From positions 3,595,894 to 3,659,893 of the forward strand of contig NZ_JAJOZC010000001.1 in NCBI RefSeq assembly GCF_023701695.1: 64,000 bases of DNA, read 5' to 3'. This DNA is from Streptomyces sp. RKAG290. Lineage in GTDB: Bacteria > Actinomycetota > Actinomycetes > Streptomycetales > Streptomycetaceae. The notes under the pieces were generated by a model. The model was not told where the DNA came from. It did not search any database and saw only the letters and a list, made by a program, of their open reading frames with translations. A program made the position numbers and the translations under genes. This document shows positions 43,187-51,219 of this stretch, in pieces (within the stretch, counting starts at the first letter, position 1; every line of letters starts with the position of its first letter).

Positions 43187-43633
43187 CTAACCCCGTGGTC
43201 CGCCGTCGGCCGGGCGCTGCCGGTCCTTCGCGTTCTCCAGCAGGTCGAGCGCGAACTGCAGCAGCTCCGGGGGCAGTCCGTCCTCGTCCAGCCCCCGGCC
43301 GGCCAGCCCGTTGATGTCCCCGGTGCGCCGCTTGGCCAGGAACTGCAGACCGGCGACGACGTCGTCGACGACCTCGGACTCCTCCTTGAAGAAGCGCCAG
43401 TCCACGCCGAAGCCGAGGCCGAGCGCCTTGAGGATGTCCTCGGACGGCTGGGTGACCTTGCCGGCCAGGATGTTGGAGAAGTAGCTGTGCGAGAGGGAGC
43501 CGCCGCGCTCCTTGACCAGGTCCGCGAAGACGCGTCCCGAGATCTTCCGGCCGGGAAAGGTCTTCTCGACCATGTACTCGACCTTCTGCCGCAACGTCCT
43601 CAGTTCCGGCGCGCGTTCTTCGGCGCTGTCCAT
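43187..43633 (-). CDS. XRE-family helix-turn-helix regulator
   Basis: 148 residues. The helix-turn-helix region is about 30-85: GRVFADLVKERGGSLSHSYF, SNILAGKVTQPSEDILKALG, with a C-terminal regulatory tail. The spacing to the HExxH gene is four bases, forming a regulator-protease pair. It is the first gene of a cassette with the MAB_1171c-like and PAP2-like proteins. It likely autoregulates from the 570-base upstream region. Confidence 0.88.
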   Translation of the reverse strand: MDSAEERAPELRTLRQKVEYMVEKTFPGRKISGRVFADLVKERGGSLSHSYFSNILAGKVTQPSEDILKALGLGFGVDWRFFKEESEVVDDVVAGLQFLAKRRTGDINGLAGRGLDEDGLPPELLQFALDLLENAKDRQRPADGGPRG

Positions 43634-43842
43634 CCGGCCCCCACGTTCACGTTCCCCGCCCGCCGTCTGCGCGGCGCCTCACGGCGTCCGACTCGGTCAA
43701 CGGGCTCGTACTGTAACGAACCCTGTCCCGTGGGCCCCCTCGCGGGAACCGGAAGGGCACACCGAACGGGGACGTAGTGGAACATCCTTCTCCGGTGTAC
43801 AGGAGCAGGCTTGCGCAAACACTCTAAGTCACTGTTAACTCG

Positions 43843-43886
43843 AAAAAACACCGGCAGGGGACCACGAGGGGAGTCCCTTGCCGGTG
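43843..43886 (-). terminator. Rho-independent terminator on the minus strand without an assigned gene
   Basis: Arms 43849-43862 and 43873-43886 (CACCGGCAGGGGAC / GTCCCTTGCCGGTG, one G-T pair) are followed, reading on the minus strand, by six T (43843-43848). No gene upstream on that strand was recognised between here and about 44190. Confidence 0.7.
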
Positions 43887-43962
43887 AATTCGTGGGGTCG
43901 CGCGCCCCGGGCGGGCGCATGGGGTTCGCCGGGTCGCGCGCGCCCCGGGCGGGCACATAGGT

Positions 43963-43998
43963 GTAGCCCTTCACGACGGGGGATGCGTGAAGGGCTAC
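43963..43998. repeat. perfect 13-base hairpin
   Basis: GTAGCCCTTCACG (43963-43975) and CGTGAAGGGCTAC (43986-43998) with a 10-base loop. It lies about 80 bases from the minus-strand terminator and may be part of the same transcript. Confidence 0.7.
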
Positions 43999-44190
43999 GC
44001 GAGCATTATGGACCCAGGCCCAGCAGTCATCAACTGACCGGCGGGTCAGCGTCCTTGATGTCCGCCGCGCGGGGGCCGGTAGCTCCGGCCGCGGGCCCGG
44101 GCGCGGGCGCCGGACCTGCGGTTCCCGCGGGCGCCGGGGGCGGCCCGGTCAGAAAACTTCTCCCGTCCGGCCAGGGAAATCTGTCGCGGC

Positions 44191-44196
44191 TATGAT
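44191..44196 (+). promoter_or_regulatory. -10 element of the MerR gene
   Basis: TATGAT lies eight bases before the ATG at 44204. A transcript starting at normal distance would begin at or next to the ATG, implying a leaderless message. Confidence 0.5.
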
Positions 44197-44203
44197 AGAG
44201 ACG

Positions 44204-44608
44204 ATGGCTCGCACAACGAGAGTTCCTCTGACGGACAACGAAGTCAGCGATACGCGGCAGGTGCCCATGCCCCCCGAAACCACTCCCCCGCATGCCACCG
44301 ACCGCCTCGATGACGACGACTACCCCGCCTACACCATGGGCCGCGCCGCCGAGATGATCGGCGCCACGCCCGGATTCCTCCGCGCGATCGGCGAGGCCAG
44401 GCTGATCACCCCGCTGCGCTCCGAGGGCGGCCACCGCCGTTACTCCCGCTATCAGCTCCGTGTCGCCGCGCGCGCCCGGGAGCTCGTCGACGGAGGCGCG
44501 CCGGTCGAGGCGGCCTGCCGCATCGTGATCCTGGAGGACCAGCTGGAGGAGGCGCTGCGGCTCAACGAGGAGCTGCGCAGGCCCACTCCGGGCCGCGGCG
44601 GCTCCTGA
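44204..44608 (+). CDS. MerR-like helix-turn-helix regulator
   Basis: 134 residues. The N-terminal 45 residues are hydrophilic; the HTH reads YTMGRAAEMIGATPGFLRAI, GEARLITPLRSEGGHRRYSR, followed by a short helix region ending in LEEALRLNEELRRP. It lacks a large effector domain. It precedes the cold-shock gene and helicase in the same direction, an association known in Streptomyces, and may regulate them. The start could be the ATG at 44204 (leaderless) or 44267. Confidence 0.85.
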   Translation: MARTTRVPLTDNEVSDTRQVPMPPETTPPHATDRLDDDDYPAYTMGRAAEMIGATPGFLRAIGEARLITPLRSEGGHRRYSRYQLRVAARARELVDGGAPVEAACRIVILEDQLEEALRLNEELRRPTPGRGGS

Positions 44609-44798
44609 GGGCCGGCCCGCGATCCTGCCTGCCGCCCCGCTCCGGGGCGCGGTGTTCAGCCTGGCGCCCGGGCACTGCACCGCGGAACAGTGAATATCTG
44701 TAGCGGCAAGGATAGAATTTTACGCAATGCGCGATGAAGGTTTATGACACGCCGGGCGGAATGTAATTACGTCCTGCGCCCGCCCGCATTCATTGTGC

Positions 44799-44977
44799 TA
44801 CTGTAGTTCCCAGTTGCAGTTGTGGTTCCCAAAGACTCCAAGTGCTCTCCTCGGCTAAATGGGCTGATGGGTGCACTTTTGTATTTCCGGTTCATTACCC
44901 GGATGGGGTAATCATCACAGCGACGCGGGACTGGCACAGTGCGAGTCCCCGGGCTCTGCCCCAGAAGGAGATAAAAC
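44799..44977 (+). promoter_or_regulatory. cspA promoter and long structured 5' untranslated region
   Basis: A TACTGT -10-like hexamer at 44799-44804 would give a leader of about 165 bases. The stretch is strikingly AT-richer than its surroundings. It contains the hairpin ATTACCC/GGGTAAT (44894-44912) and the nested stem GGGACT-GCAC/GTGC-AGTCCC just before the ribosome site. A long structured leader is usual for cold-inducible csp messages. Confidence 0.6.
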
Positions 44978-45181
44978 ATGGCTACTGGCACCGTCAAGTG
45001 GTTCAACGCGGAAAAGGGCTTCGGCTTCATCGAGCAGGACGGCGGCGGCGCTGACGTCTTCGCCCACTACTCGAACATCGCCGCCAGCGGCTTCCGTGAG
45101 CTGCAGGAGGGCCAGAAGGTGAACTTCGACGTCACGCAGGGCCAGAAGGGCCCGCAGGCGGAGAACATCACCCCCGCGTGA
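44978..45181 (+). CDS. cold-shock protein, CspA family
   Basis: 67 residues, a single OB-fold cold-shock domain. RNP1 is KGFGFI in VKWFNAEKGFGFIEQDG and RNP2 is VFAHYSNI. It binds single-stranded RNA and melts structure. The ATG is preceded by an ideal AGAAGGAG. A strong terminator follows at 45224. The gene lies between the MerR regulator and a DEAD helicase with which it forms a cold-shock locus. Confidence 0.97.
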   Translation: MATGTVKWFNAEKGFGFIEQDGGGADVFAHYSNIAASGFRELQEGQKVNFDVTQGQKGPQAENITPA

Positions 45182-45223
45182 ATCTGATTGCTCCGGCGCT
45201 CACGCGCTGAGAAGCTTTCGCGC

Positions 45224-45270
45224 AGCTGGGGCCCGCACCTTGGGGTGCGGGCCCCAGCTCGTTGCTTTTC
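45224..45270 (+). terminator. terminator after cspA
   Basis: AGCTGGGGCCCGCACC (45224-45239) and its exact complement (45244-45259) form a 16-base stem with a TTGG loop, followed by TTGCTTTT. It should separate cspA from the helicase transcript. Confidence 0.9.
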
Positions 45271-45577
45271 TCCGGGCCCACCCCGAGCGACGCCGTGCCG
45301 GTACGACCGCCACGAGCTGCCGGGGAAGCGCCCAGGACCAAGATCTTCACCGTGCGGCGGACGATCCGCCATGGCTCCCGGACCGGAACACCGGTCCGCC
45401 GGGGCCCCGTGACGTGAACTGCAGGCCCGCTCCGTAGGCCCGCGCGTCCCGTCATTGCGAAGCACCGGACCCGGTTCGACCGGGCCCGCATCGGCTCAAG
45501 ACCGGCTGCCGGGCTTCGTTCACGTATGCCAACGGCCCGTTCTTGCGATTCTTGTGCCGCTCGTCGCCGCAATGAAT

Positions 45578-45604
45578 TCCTCGATACGCGCCATATCGAG
45601 GAAG
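45578..45604 (+). promoter_or_regulatory. hairpin sequestering the helicase ribosome-binding site
   Basis: TTCCTCGATA (45578-45587) pairs perfectly with TATCGAGGAA (45595-45604) around a 7-base loop. The right arm contains GAGGAA of the Shine-Dalgarno GAGGAAGG, eight bases before the ATG at 45612. In the folded state the site is masked, suggesting temperature- or helicase-dependent translation. Confidence 0.7.
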
Positions 45605-45611
45605 GTTCTGA

Positions 45612-47198
45612 ATGAACCGCGACCGTACAGCTCGCTCCAACGACCGTTTCTCCCGTACCCCCCGCAGCGGTGGTTCCGCCGGCTCCGGTGGCTCCCGTTC
45701 GGGTGGCGGCTTCCGCTCGCAGGCCCCGGGCCGCCAGGGCAGCGGACAGGGACGCTTCGGCGCCCCCGCCCAGCGCTCCGGTGGCTACGGCCGCCGGCCC
45801 GCCGCCAAGCAGGGCGAGTTCGCCCTGCCGAAGACCATCACCCCGGGACTGCCCGCCGTCGAGGCGTTCGCCGACCTGGACATGCCCGCGCCCCTGCTGT
45901 CGGCGCTCGCCATCGAGGGCGTCACGGTGCCGTTCCCGATCCAGGCAGCCACGCTGCCGAACTCGCTCGCCGGCCGTGACGTGCTGGGCCGCGGCCGCAC
46001 CGGCTCGGGCAAGACGCTCGCCTTCGGTCTGGCCCTGCTGGCCCGGATCGACGGACGCCGCGCCGACGCCCGCCGCCCGCTCGCCCTGGTCCTCGTGCCC
46101 ACCCGTGAGCTGGCCCAGCAGGTCACCGACGCGCTCACCCCGTACGCCCGCTCGCTCAAGCTGCGGATGGCCACGGTCGTCGGCGGCATGTCGATCGGCC
46201 GCCAGTCCGCCGCGCTGCGCGGCGGGTCCGAGGTCGTCGTCGCCACTCCGGGCCGGCTCAAGGACCTGATCGAGCGCGGCGACTGCTCCCTGGACCGGGT
46301 GTCCATCACCGTCCTCGACGAGGCCGACCAGATGGCCGACATGGGCTTCATGCCGCAGGTCACCGAGCTGCTCGACCAGGTGCAGCCGGAGGGCCAGCGG
46401 ATGCTGTTCTCGGCCACCCTGGACCGCAACGTCGACCTGCTGGTGCGTCGTTACCTGCACGACCCGGTCGTCCACTCGGTCGACCCGGCCGCCGGTGCGG
46501 TGACGACGATGGAGCACCACGTGCTCTACGTCCACGGCGCCGACAAGTACGCCACCACGACGGAGATCGCCGCCCGCGACGGCCGGGTGATCATGTTCCT
46601 GGACACCAAGCACGCCGTGGACAAGCTCACCGACCACCTGCTCAACAGCGGTGTCCGGGCAGCGGCGCTGCACGGCGGGAAGTCCCAGCCGCAGCGCACC
46701 CGCACCCTGACCCGGTTCAAGACCGGCCACGTCACGGTGCTGGTCGCCACCAACGTCGCGGCCCGCGGCATCCACGTCGACAACCTCGACCTGGTCGTCA
46801 ACGTCGACCCGCCGAGCGACCACAAGGACTACCTGCACCGCGGCGGCCGCACCGCCCGCGCCGGGGAGTCCGGCAGTGTCGTCACGCTGGTGCTGCCCAA
46901 CCAGCGCCGCGAGATGACGCGCCTGATGTCCGACGCCGGGATCACCCCGCAGATCGCCCAGGTCCGCTCCGGCGAGGCCGAGCTGAGCCGGATCACCGGT
47001 GCGCAGGCGCCCTCGGGCATCCCCGTCGTCATCACCTCGCCGGTGTCGGAGCGCCCCAAGGGCGGTTCCTCGTCCCGCGGCCGGCGCAGCCGCCCGGCCC
47101 AGGCGCGACGCACCTCCTCGGCGTCCTCCTCCTCTTCGTTCTCCCAGCCGCGGAGCGGCGGTGCGGAGCGCCGGGCGTCCGGCAGCCGTGCCGCCTGA
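45612..47198 (+). CDS. DEAD-box RNA helicase
   Basis: 528 residues. A Gly/Ser/Arg-rich N-terminus (about 70) and a basic Ser-rich C-terminal tail flank the helicase core. Motifs: PFPIQAATLPNSLAGRDVLG (Q), GRGRTGSGKT (I), VPTRELAQQ (Ia), VLDEADQMADMGF (II), LFSATLD (III), VATNVAARGIHVDNLDLVVN and HRGGRTARAGESG (V-VI). It unwinds structured RNA, typically during cold adaptation. A stem in its leader masks the ribosome site. SCO5918-like protein follows 51 bases downstream. Confidence 0.95.
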   Translation: MNRDRTARSNDRFSRTPRSGGSAGSGGSRSGGGFRSQAPGRQGSGQGRFGAPAQRSGGYGRRPAAKQGEFALPKTITPGLPAVEAFADLDMPAPLLSALAIEGVTVPFPIQAATLPNSLAGRDVLGRGRTGSGKTLAFGLALLARIDGRRADARRPLALVLVPTRELAQQVTDALTPYARSLKLRMATVVGGMSIGRQSAALRGGSEVVVATPGRLKDLIERGDCSLDRVSITVLDEADQMADMGFMPQVTELLDQVQPEGQRMLFSATLDRNVDLLVRRYLHDPVVHSVDPAAGAVTTMEHHVLYVHGADKYATTTEIAARDGRVIMFLDTKHAVDKLTDHLLNSGVRAAALHGGKSQPQRTRTLTRFKTGHVTVLVATNVAARGIHVDNLDLVVNVDPPSDHKDYLHRGGRTARAGESGSVVTLVLPNQRREMTRLMSDAGITPQIAQVRSGEAELSRITGAQAPSGIPVVITSPVSERPKGGSSSRGRRSRPAQARRTSSASSSSSFSQPRSGGAERRASGSRAA

Positions 47199-47249
47199 TC
47201 GACACCCGCGTTCCCGTCCCGCTCCGCTCCCCGACCCCGTTGAGGCACT

Positions 47250-47561
47250 ATGCGCTGCGTCATCGCCCGCTTCCCGTTCGACCTGTTCAAGCACGAGGTC
47301 GAGGAATCGATGAAGGGCATCAAGCCCGAACCCGTCACCGGGGAATCGGTGATCATCAGCCGTCGTGTCTACCCGGTCAAGCAGGTGGGTGAAGTGATCA
47401 CCCGGCAGGACCGCCGCGACTTCACGTCCGGTGAGGTGACCAGGGCGCTCGCGCGTCTCGGCTTCACCTGCCGCTCCGTACCGGCACCCGCCGCTCCGGT
47501 GGTGCTCAGCCCCCTGGAGGCGGCATCCGCCGCACTGGGGACGCCTGGTCAGGACGCCTGA
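47250..47561 (+). CDS. SCO5918-family protein
   Basis: 103 residues, starting MRCVIARFPFDLFKHEVEES and containing KPEPVTGESVIISRRVYPVK and GEVITRQDRRDFTSGEVTRA. It matches the small actinobacterial family named for SCO5918, found next to cold-shock and DEAD-helicase genes. Its function is unknown; location suggests RNA or cold metabolism. A bidirectional terminator follows. Confidence 0.85.
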   Translation: MRCVIARFPFDLFKHEVEESMKGIKPEPVTGESVIISRRVYPVKQVGEVITRQDRRDFTSGEVTRALARLGFTCRSVPAPAAPVVLSPLEAASAALGTPGQDA

Positions 47562-47578
47562 ACCACCGCACCACACGC

Positions 47579-47614
47579 CGGGGCCCGGCTTCCTCTCGGG
47601 GGAGCCGGGCCCCG
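47579..47614. terminator. bidirectional terminator
   Basis: CGGGGCCCGGCT (47579-47590) and AGCCGGGCCCCG (47603-47614) are perfect 12-base arms with a 12-base loop, between the SCO5918-like gene and the convergent crcB pair. Confidence 0.8.
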
Positions 47615-47630
47615 GTGCGTCCGGCGGCCG

Positions 47631-48005
47631 TCATTGCCAGAACGCCTCGGCGAGCGTGAGGCCGAGGAACACCGCACCCAGTCCCGCGAGCACGCTCGCC
47701 ACCACGTTGGCCGCCGCCTGGAACCGCGCACCGCTCTCGGCCAGCCGCAGCGTCTCGTAGCTGAAGGTCGAGTACGTGGTCAGCGCCCCGCAGAGCCCTG
47801 TGCCGAGCAGCAGCTGGACGTGGGAGGACGCCGCACCGGCCGCCGCGGCGCCGGTCAGCAGCCCCAGCACGAGGCAGCCCGTCACGTTCACCGTGAAGGT
47901 TCCCCACGGGAAGGCGGTGCCGTGCCTGGACTGCACCGCGCGGTCGGTCAGGTAGCGCAGCGGCGCGCCGACCGCCGCACCGACGATCACCAGCAGCCAG
48001 TTCAC
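47631..48005 (-). CDS. crcB: fluoride channel CrcB/FluC, second of a pair
   Basis: 124 residues with four membrane segments, from a GTG (VNWLLVIVGAAVGAPLRYLT). The family signature is LLLGTGLCGALTTYSTFSYE, with WGTFTVNVTGCLVLGLL before it. FluC proteins form dual-topology dimers that export fluoride. Its start overlaps the stop of the other crcB by four bases; paired genes usually make heterodimers. Confidence 0.93.
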   Translation of the reverse strand: MNWLLVIVGAAVGAPLRYLTDRAVQSRHGTAFPWGTFTVNVTGCLVLGLLTGAAAAGAASSHVQLLLGTGLCGALTTYSTFSYETLRLAESGARFQAAANVVASVLAGLGAVFLGLTLAEAFWQ

Positions 48006-48460
48006 CGGCCCTCCCCCGTGCCGGCCCGCTCTGACCCCGGACCTGACGACTGACTCCACGCCAGCACGCGGCGGGTCAGCCACACCGCGCTCCACACCGC
48101 CGCGAGGGCCGCGAGCACGGTCAGTCCCAGATAGGCCAGACCGCTGCGGGCCCGGCCCCCGCCGACGAGGCGCTCGAAGTCCGCGGCATAGGTGGAGAAG
48201 GTGGTGAACCCGCCCAGCACCCCCGTACCGAAGAACGGCCGCACCAGCCGGTGGGCCGTCCACGCCTCGCTGATCACCACCAGGAACACGCCGATCGCCG
48301 CGCAGCCGATGACGTTCACCACGAGCGTCGTCCAGGGGAATCCGAACGTCGAGGTGGGCCACAGGAGCGAGGCCCCGTAGCGGGCGGACGCCCCGGCCGC
48401 GCCGCCGAGCGCGACCACCGCGACGACCGGTGCCTGGGGGGCGGTGGCCTTGGCTGACAC
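48002..48460 (-). CDS. crcB: fluoride channel CrcB/FluC, first of a pair
   Basis: 152 residues from a GTG (VSAKATAPQAPVVAVVALGG). Signatures: GASARYGASLLWP, FPWTTLVVNVIGCAAIGVFL and FFGTGVLGGFTTFSTYAADF. It has four membrane segments and a hydrophilic tail. It forms a fluoride-export channel, likely with the overlapping downstream paralogue. No fluoride-riboswitch-like sequence was recognised upstream; the next 225 bases hold no gene. Confidence 0.93.
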   Translation of the reverse strand: MSAKATAPQAPVVAVVALGGAAGASARYGASLLWPTSTFGFPWTTLVVNVIGCAAIGVFLVVISEAWTAHRLVRPFFGTGVLGGFTTFSTYAADFERLVGGGRARSGLAYLGLTVLAALAAVWSAVWLTRRVLAWSQSSGPGSERAGTGEGR

Positions 48461-48685
48461 ACGTCTCCTACCTGCCGGGGCGCCCGGCGGACGCGGTCGT
48501 GCTCTTACGCAGGCAGGGACCGTTGGCGGCGTGGTCCGGCCGCGGTTCGGGTACGGCGGGCCCCGCCGCCTCGCGGGGACCGTCGCCGGCCTGGGCGTGT
48601 TTCAGATTATCGCCCGCGCCGTGCGGTGGCGTGCGGGGGAGTTCACCGGCCGGCCCCGGGGGCTCCCGGGGCAGCCCTCGGGGGC

Positions 48686-50164
48686 TCAGCAGTGGCCGGG
48701 GCGGGCGTACAGCGTGACCTGAGCGCCCTTGACCTGCACGCGACGGCATTCGACGAAACGCTGCCGCAGGGTGTCCCGCTTGATCCGCTCCTGCGGGAAC
48801 GGATCCTGCGGCTGGCCCGGCGGATCGCTCAGCGCGATGATGCGGCGGGCCGCGAGCATGCGTGCCCGTATCCGGTGCGGGGCGTTCTCGCTGCCCTCCA
48901 GGGTGTGCCCGCTGCGCGGGCCGTGCAGCACGGCCAGGTCCGGCAGGCCCCGGTACGAGCCTGGGTAGGACAGGGCCCATTCGCGCCGCCGGGCCGGCAG
49001 GAACAGCACGCCGTCGCTCGGTGACCGGTCCGACATGGTCCGCACCTCGGCCGCGATGGCCGTCACGTCGTCCTTGCGGCTGTCGGGCGTACGCATCTGA
49101 AGCGTGACGGGGACCAGGGCGCCGAGCGAGGCCAGGACCGTAAGGCCGAACAGCAGCGTCCGCGGCGCGAACCGCGTGGGACGGTCCGCGTGCCGGGCGG
49201 CGCGCAGCCACGCGTCGAGGGCGCCGCCGACGAGCAGCGCCAGGCCCAGGCAGGAGTAAAGGACATAGCGGTCGACGTACATGGGTTCGCGCAGCGAGGC
49301 CAGCAGCAGCGCCGCGGACGGTACGAGCAGCAGTGGCAGGGCGAGGCGGACAAGGCCGACCGGGCCGGCCTCCCGCGCCGGATGCGCCTCGGTCCCGGCC
49401 GCTCCGCCGCAGTCCCCGGCCCCGGTCCCGGCGCGCAGCCGGACGGCGGCGCACAGCAGGCCGACCGCGGTCATCGCGGCGAGGGTGAGCCATTCGCCCA
49501 GCTGCGGCCAGCCGATCCAGGACACCTGCCCCGACTGCCCGGCGCTGATCAGGACCAGCGGGGCCAGTCCGGCGAAGGTGAGGGCGGCAGCCGTCGCCCA
49601 GGCCCGCAGCACCTCGCGCGGCAGGCGGCCGAGGACGAGGCTCAGCCCGTGGGCGAGGAGGACCAGGACGGCGAACTCGTGCAGCCAGCCCGCGGCGACG
49701 ACGGTGAGGGCGTACAGCCCCCACTTCGCCCGGGAGGTGCCGGACACCGCACACAGCAGCAGCCAGGTGGCCAGGGCGACGAGCGCGCAGACCATCGCGT
49801 ACGAACGCCCCTCCTGCGCGTACATCTGCACGGGCGGGACGAGGGCGAAGCAGAGGCCGCTGACCACTCCCACCCGGTTGTTCACCAGGCGGCTGCCGAT
49901 CGAGGCGACGAGGAACGCGGAGAGCGCCGTCGCGAGCACCGAAGGGAGCCGCAGGGTCAGCAGTCCGTCGTCCCATACGGCGAACAGCGCGTGCATGAGT
50001 AAGTAGTAGAGACCGTGCACCGCGTCGGCATTGCCCAGCAGTTGCCAGATCTCCGAAGGGCTCCGGTGCGCGACCTGATAGGTGACTGATTCGTCGCGCC
50101 ACATGCTGTTGTCCCGGGTAATACCCCACAGTCCCATCAGCAGTGCCGACAATGCGGGAAGCAA
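48686..50164 (-). CDS. GT39-type membrane glycosyltransferase
   Basis: 492 residues as listed, with about ten membrane segments. The first loop has the acidic motif WRDESVTYQVAHRS (DE pair of GT39/ArnT-like enzymes), and PPVQMYAQEGRSYAMVCALV resembles the conserved loop of bacterial polyprenol-sugar-dependent transferases. It likely moves a sugar from a lipid carrier to an extracellular acceptor. The listed start is a TTG with no ribosome site. One missing base at the run 50196-50199 would extend it to a GTG at 50334 (VKAEKSHPPTDSAGPN). Confidence 0.82.
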   Translation of the reverse strand: MLPALSALLMGLWGITRDNSMWRDESVTYQVAHRSPSEIWQLLGNADAVHGLYYLLMHALFAVWDDGLLTLRLPSVLATALSAFLVASIGSRLVNNRVGVVSGLCFALVPPVQMYAQEGRSYAMVCALVALATWLLLCAVSGTSRAKWGLYALTVVAAGWLHEFAVLVLLAHGLSLVLGRLPREVLRAWATAAALTFAGLAPLVLISAGQSGQVSWIGWPQLGEWLTLAAMTAVGLLCAAVRLRAGTGAGDCGGAAGTEAHPAREAGPVGLVRLALPLLLVPSAALLLASLREPMYVDRYVLYSCLGLALLVGGALDAWLRAARHADRPTRFAPRTLLFGLTVLASLGALVPVTLQMRTPDSRKDDVTAIAAEVRTMSDRSPSDGVLFLPARRREWALSYPGSYRGLPDLAVLHGPRSGHTLEGSENAPHRIRARMLAARRIIALSDPPGQPQDPFPQERIKRDTLRQRFVECRRVQVKGAQVTLYARPGHC

Positions 50165-50509
50165 CCCCGGCAGGTACGGCCCGAGAGGCCGGGAACCCCG
50201 CTCGGTACTCCGGGTGCATTCGCCTTGTGCGGGCCGCAGCCCGGTGGAAGTGGCCGTGCTCTGCGGTCGGTTGATGAGACGCTCCGATTCGGGCCGGCGG
50301 AGTCCGTGGGAGGGTGTGACTTTTCGGCTTTCACCCTACCCAACACCGCTGGATTCGGGGGCGTTTGGGAGGACAGGGCAGAATGGCGAATTCCGTTTGT
50401 ACGCACGAACTCGGCGAGTCCGTATGCCCGCCCGCCCGGCCGGTCAGCGCAGGAGGTTCCGCGTCCACCTCGGGCAGCGGGCCGTCCGCGCGGATCGCGG
50501 TGCCGTCGT

Positions 50510-51112
50510 GCGCCCGGCAGGGACTGCGGGACAGCGCTGAGGCGGCGGGCGAGCCGGCGGCGGAGACCGGGGGCGCGGTGGGGGTGCGCACCGCGCAGAT
50601 AAGGACGGACTCGGCCGGTCCTGTGCGGCGTGGATGACGGGGGCGATCGCCGCACCCGTGCGTTTCCGAGGGTGCGGATGTGGTGATCCAGATGGATGCC
50701 GACCTCTCGCATCCGGTATCCGGAGTTCCGGTTGCGTTCGAAACAGTGTTCGCCGAGGATGCCGCGCTGGTGAAAGGTTCCCGATAAGCGGCGGGCGGTT
50801 CGCTTGCGACGAGTGGCCGTGGCCTCGCAAGGCACTCTCCGCATGGGCGAATTTCTACGTCAATGCGATTCTGCGGCTGCAGGTGAAGGAAGCCACCGCC
50901 GAATTCGAGGCATGGCGGGCCTCGGTGCCGCTGAATGCGATCGACGTCCCGTCGGTGCGCAGCAATGGATATGCGTTCCAGGTGGAGACGGACCACCGGG
51001 CCGTCGGGCTCGGGTTGCGGATCGTGGAGGTGCCGATCCGGTTCGGGGAAAGGGGCAGCGGTGCGTCGAAGCCCGGTCTGCGGGCGCAGTTCGAGTCCGC
51101 CCTCGTCCCGTA
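50510..51112 (+). pseudogene. decayed GT2 (polyprenol-phosphate mannose synthase-like)
   Basis: Pieces of one gene lie in shifting frames: GLRDSAEAAGEPAAETGGAV near 50520, then VVIQMDADLSHPVSG near 50680 (metal-binding DAD of GT2 enzymes) running to LVKGSR and a stop. A later frame has KALSAWANFYVNAILRLQVK and NGYAFQVETDHRAVGLGLRI followed by VEVPIRFGERGSG. The order matches Ppm1/DPM1 proteins, but the catalytic N-terminus and several segments are eroded and multiple shifts exist. It sits beside the GT39-type gene, a natural partner for such an enzyme. Confidence 0.75.
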
Positions 51113-51219
51113 ACGGCTGCTCTTGGTCGAAAAGCCTCTGACCTGCGGTTTCGTCGATATTTTTCACCCGATCGGCCAGCGCCTCTGCGGGCCGGGCGGC
51201 GAAGACGCAGGGTGGTTCC

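Larger units (their letters stand above)
43634..44190. other. long intergenic region with repeats and hairpins
   Basis: No convincing gene. It holds an AT-richer stretch at 43790-43848, a near-perfect hairpin with a T run on the minus strand (43843-43886), two direct copies of a GGGTCGCGCG...CCCCGGGCGGGC unit (43895-43916 and 43931-43954) and a perfect 13-base hairpin (43963-43998). The minus-strand frame from 43974 (MKGYTYVPARGARD) is repetitive and has no domain resemblance. Confidence 0.5.

Noticed and set aside
43600..43974. Minus-strand frame beginning MKGYTYVPARGARD
   Set aside because: It runs through direct repeats, a terminator with T run and the start of the XRE gene; composition is repetitive and no family is recognised.
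43878..44195. Plus-strand frame of 105 codons before the MerR gene
   Set aside because: Low-complexity Pro/Gly/Ala translation with no ribosome site; it ends where the MerR promoter lies.
44204..44608. BldC identity for the MerR-like gene
   Set aside because: BldC is about 68 residues with a different helix-turn-helix sequence; only the general GGHRRY motif is shared.
48461..48685. Possible fluoride riboswitch before the crcB pair
   Set aside because: The conserved GGNGAUGG-type core and the pseudoknot partner were not found in the short upstream region.
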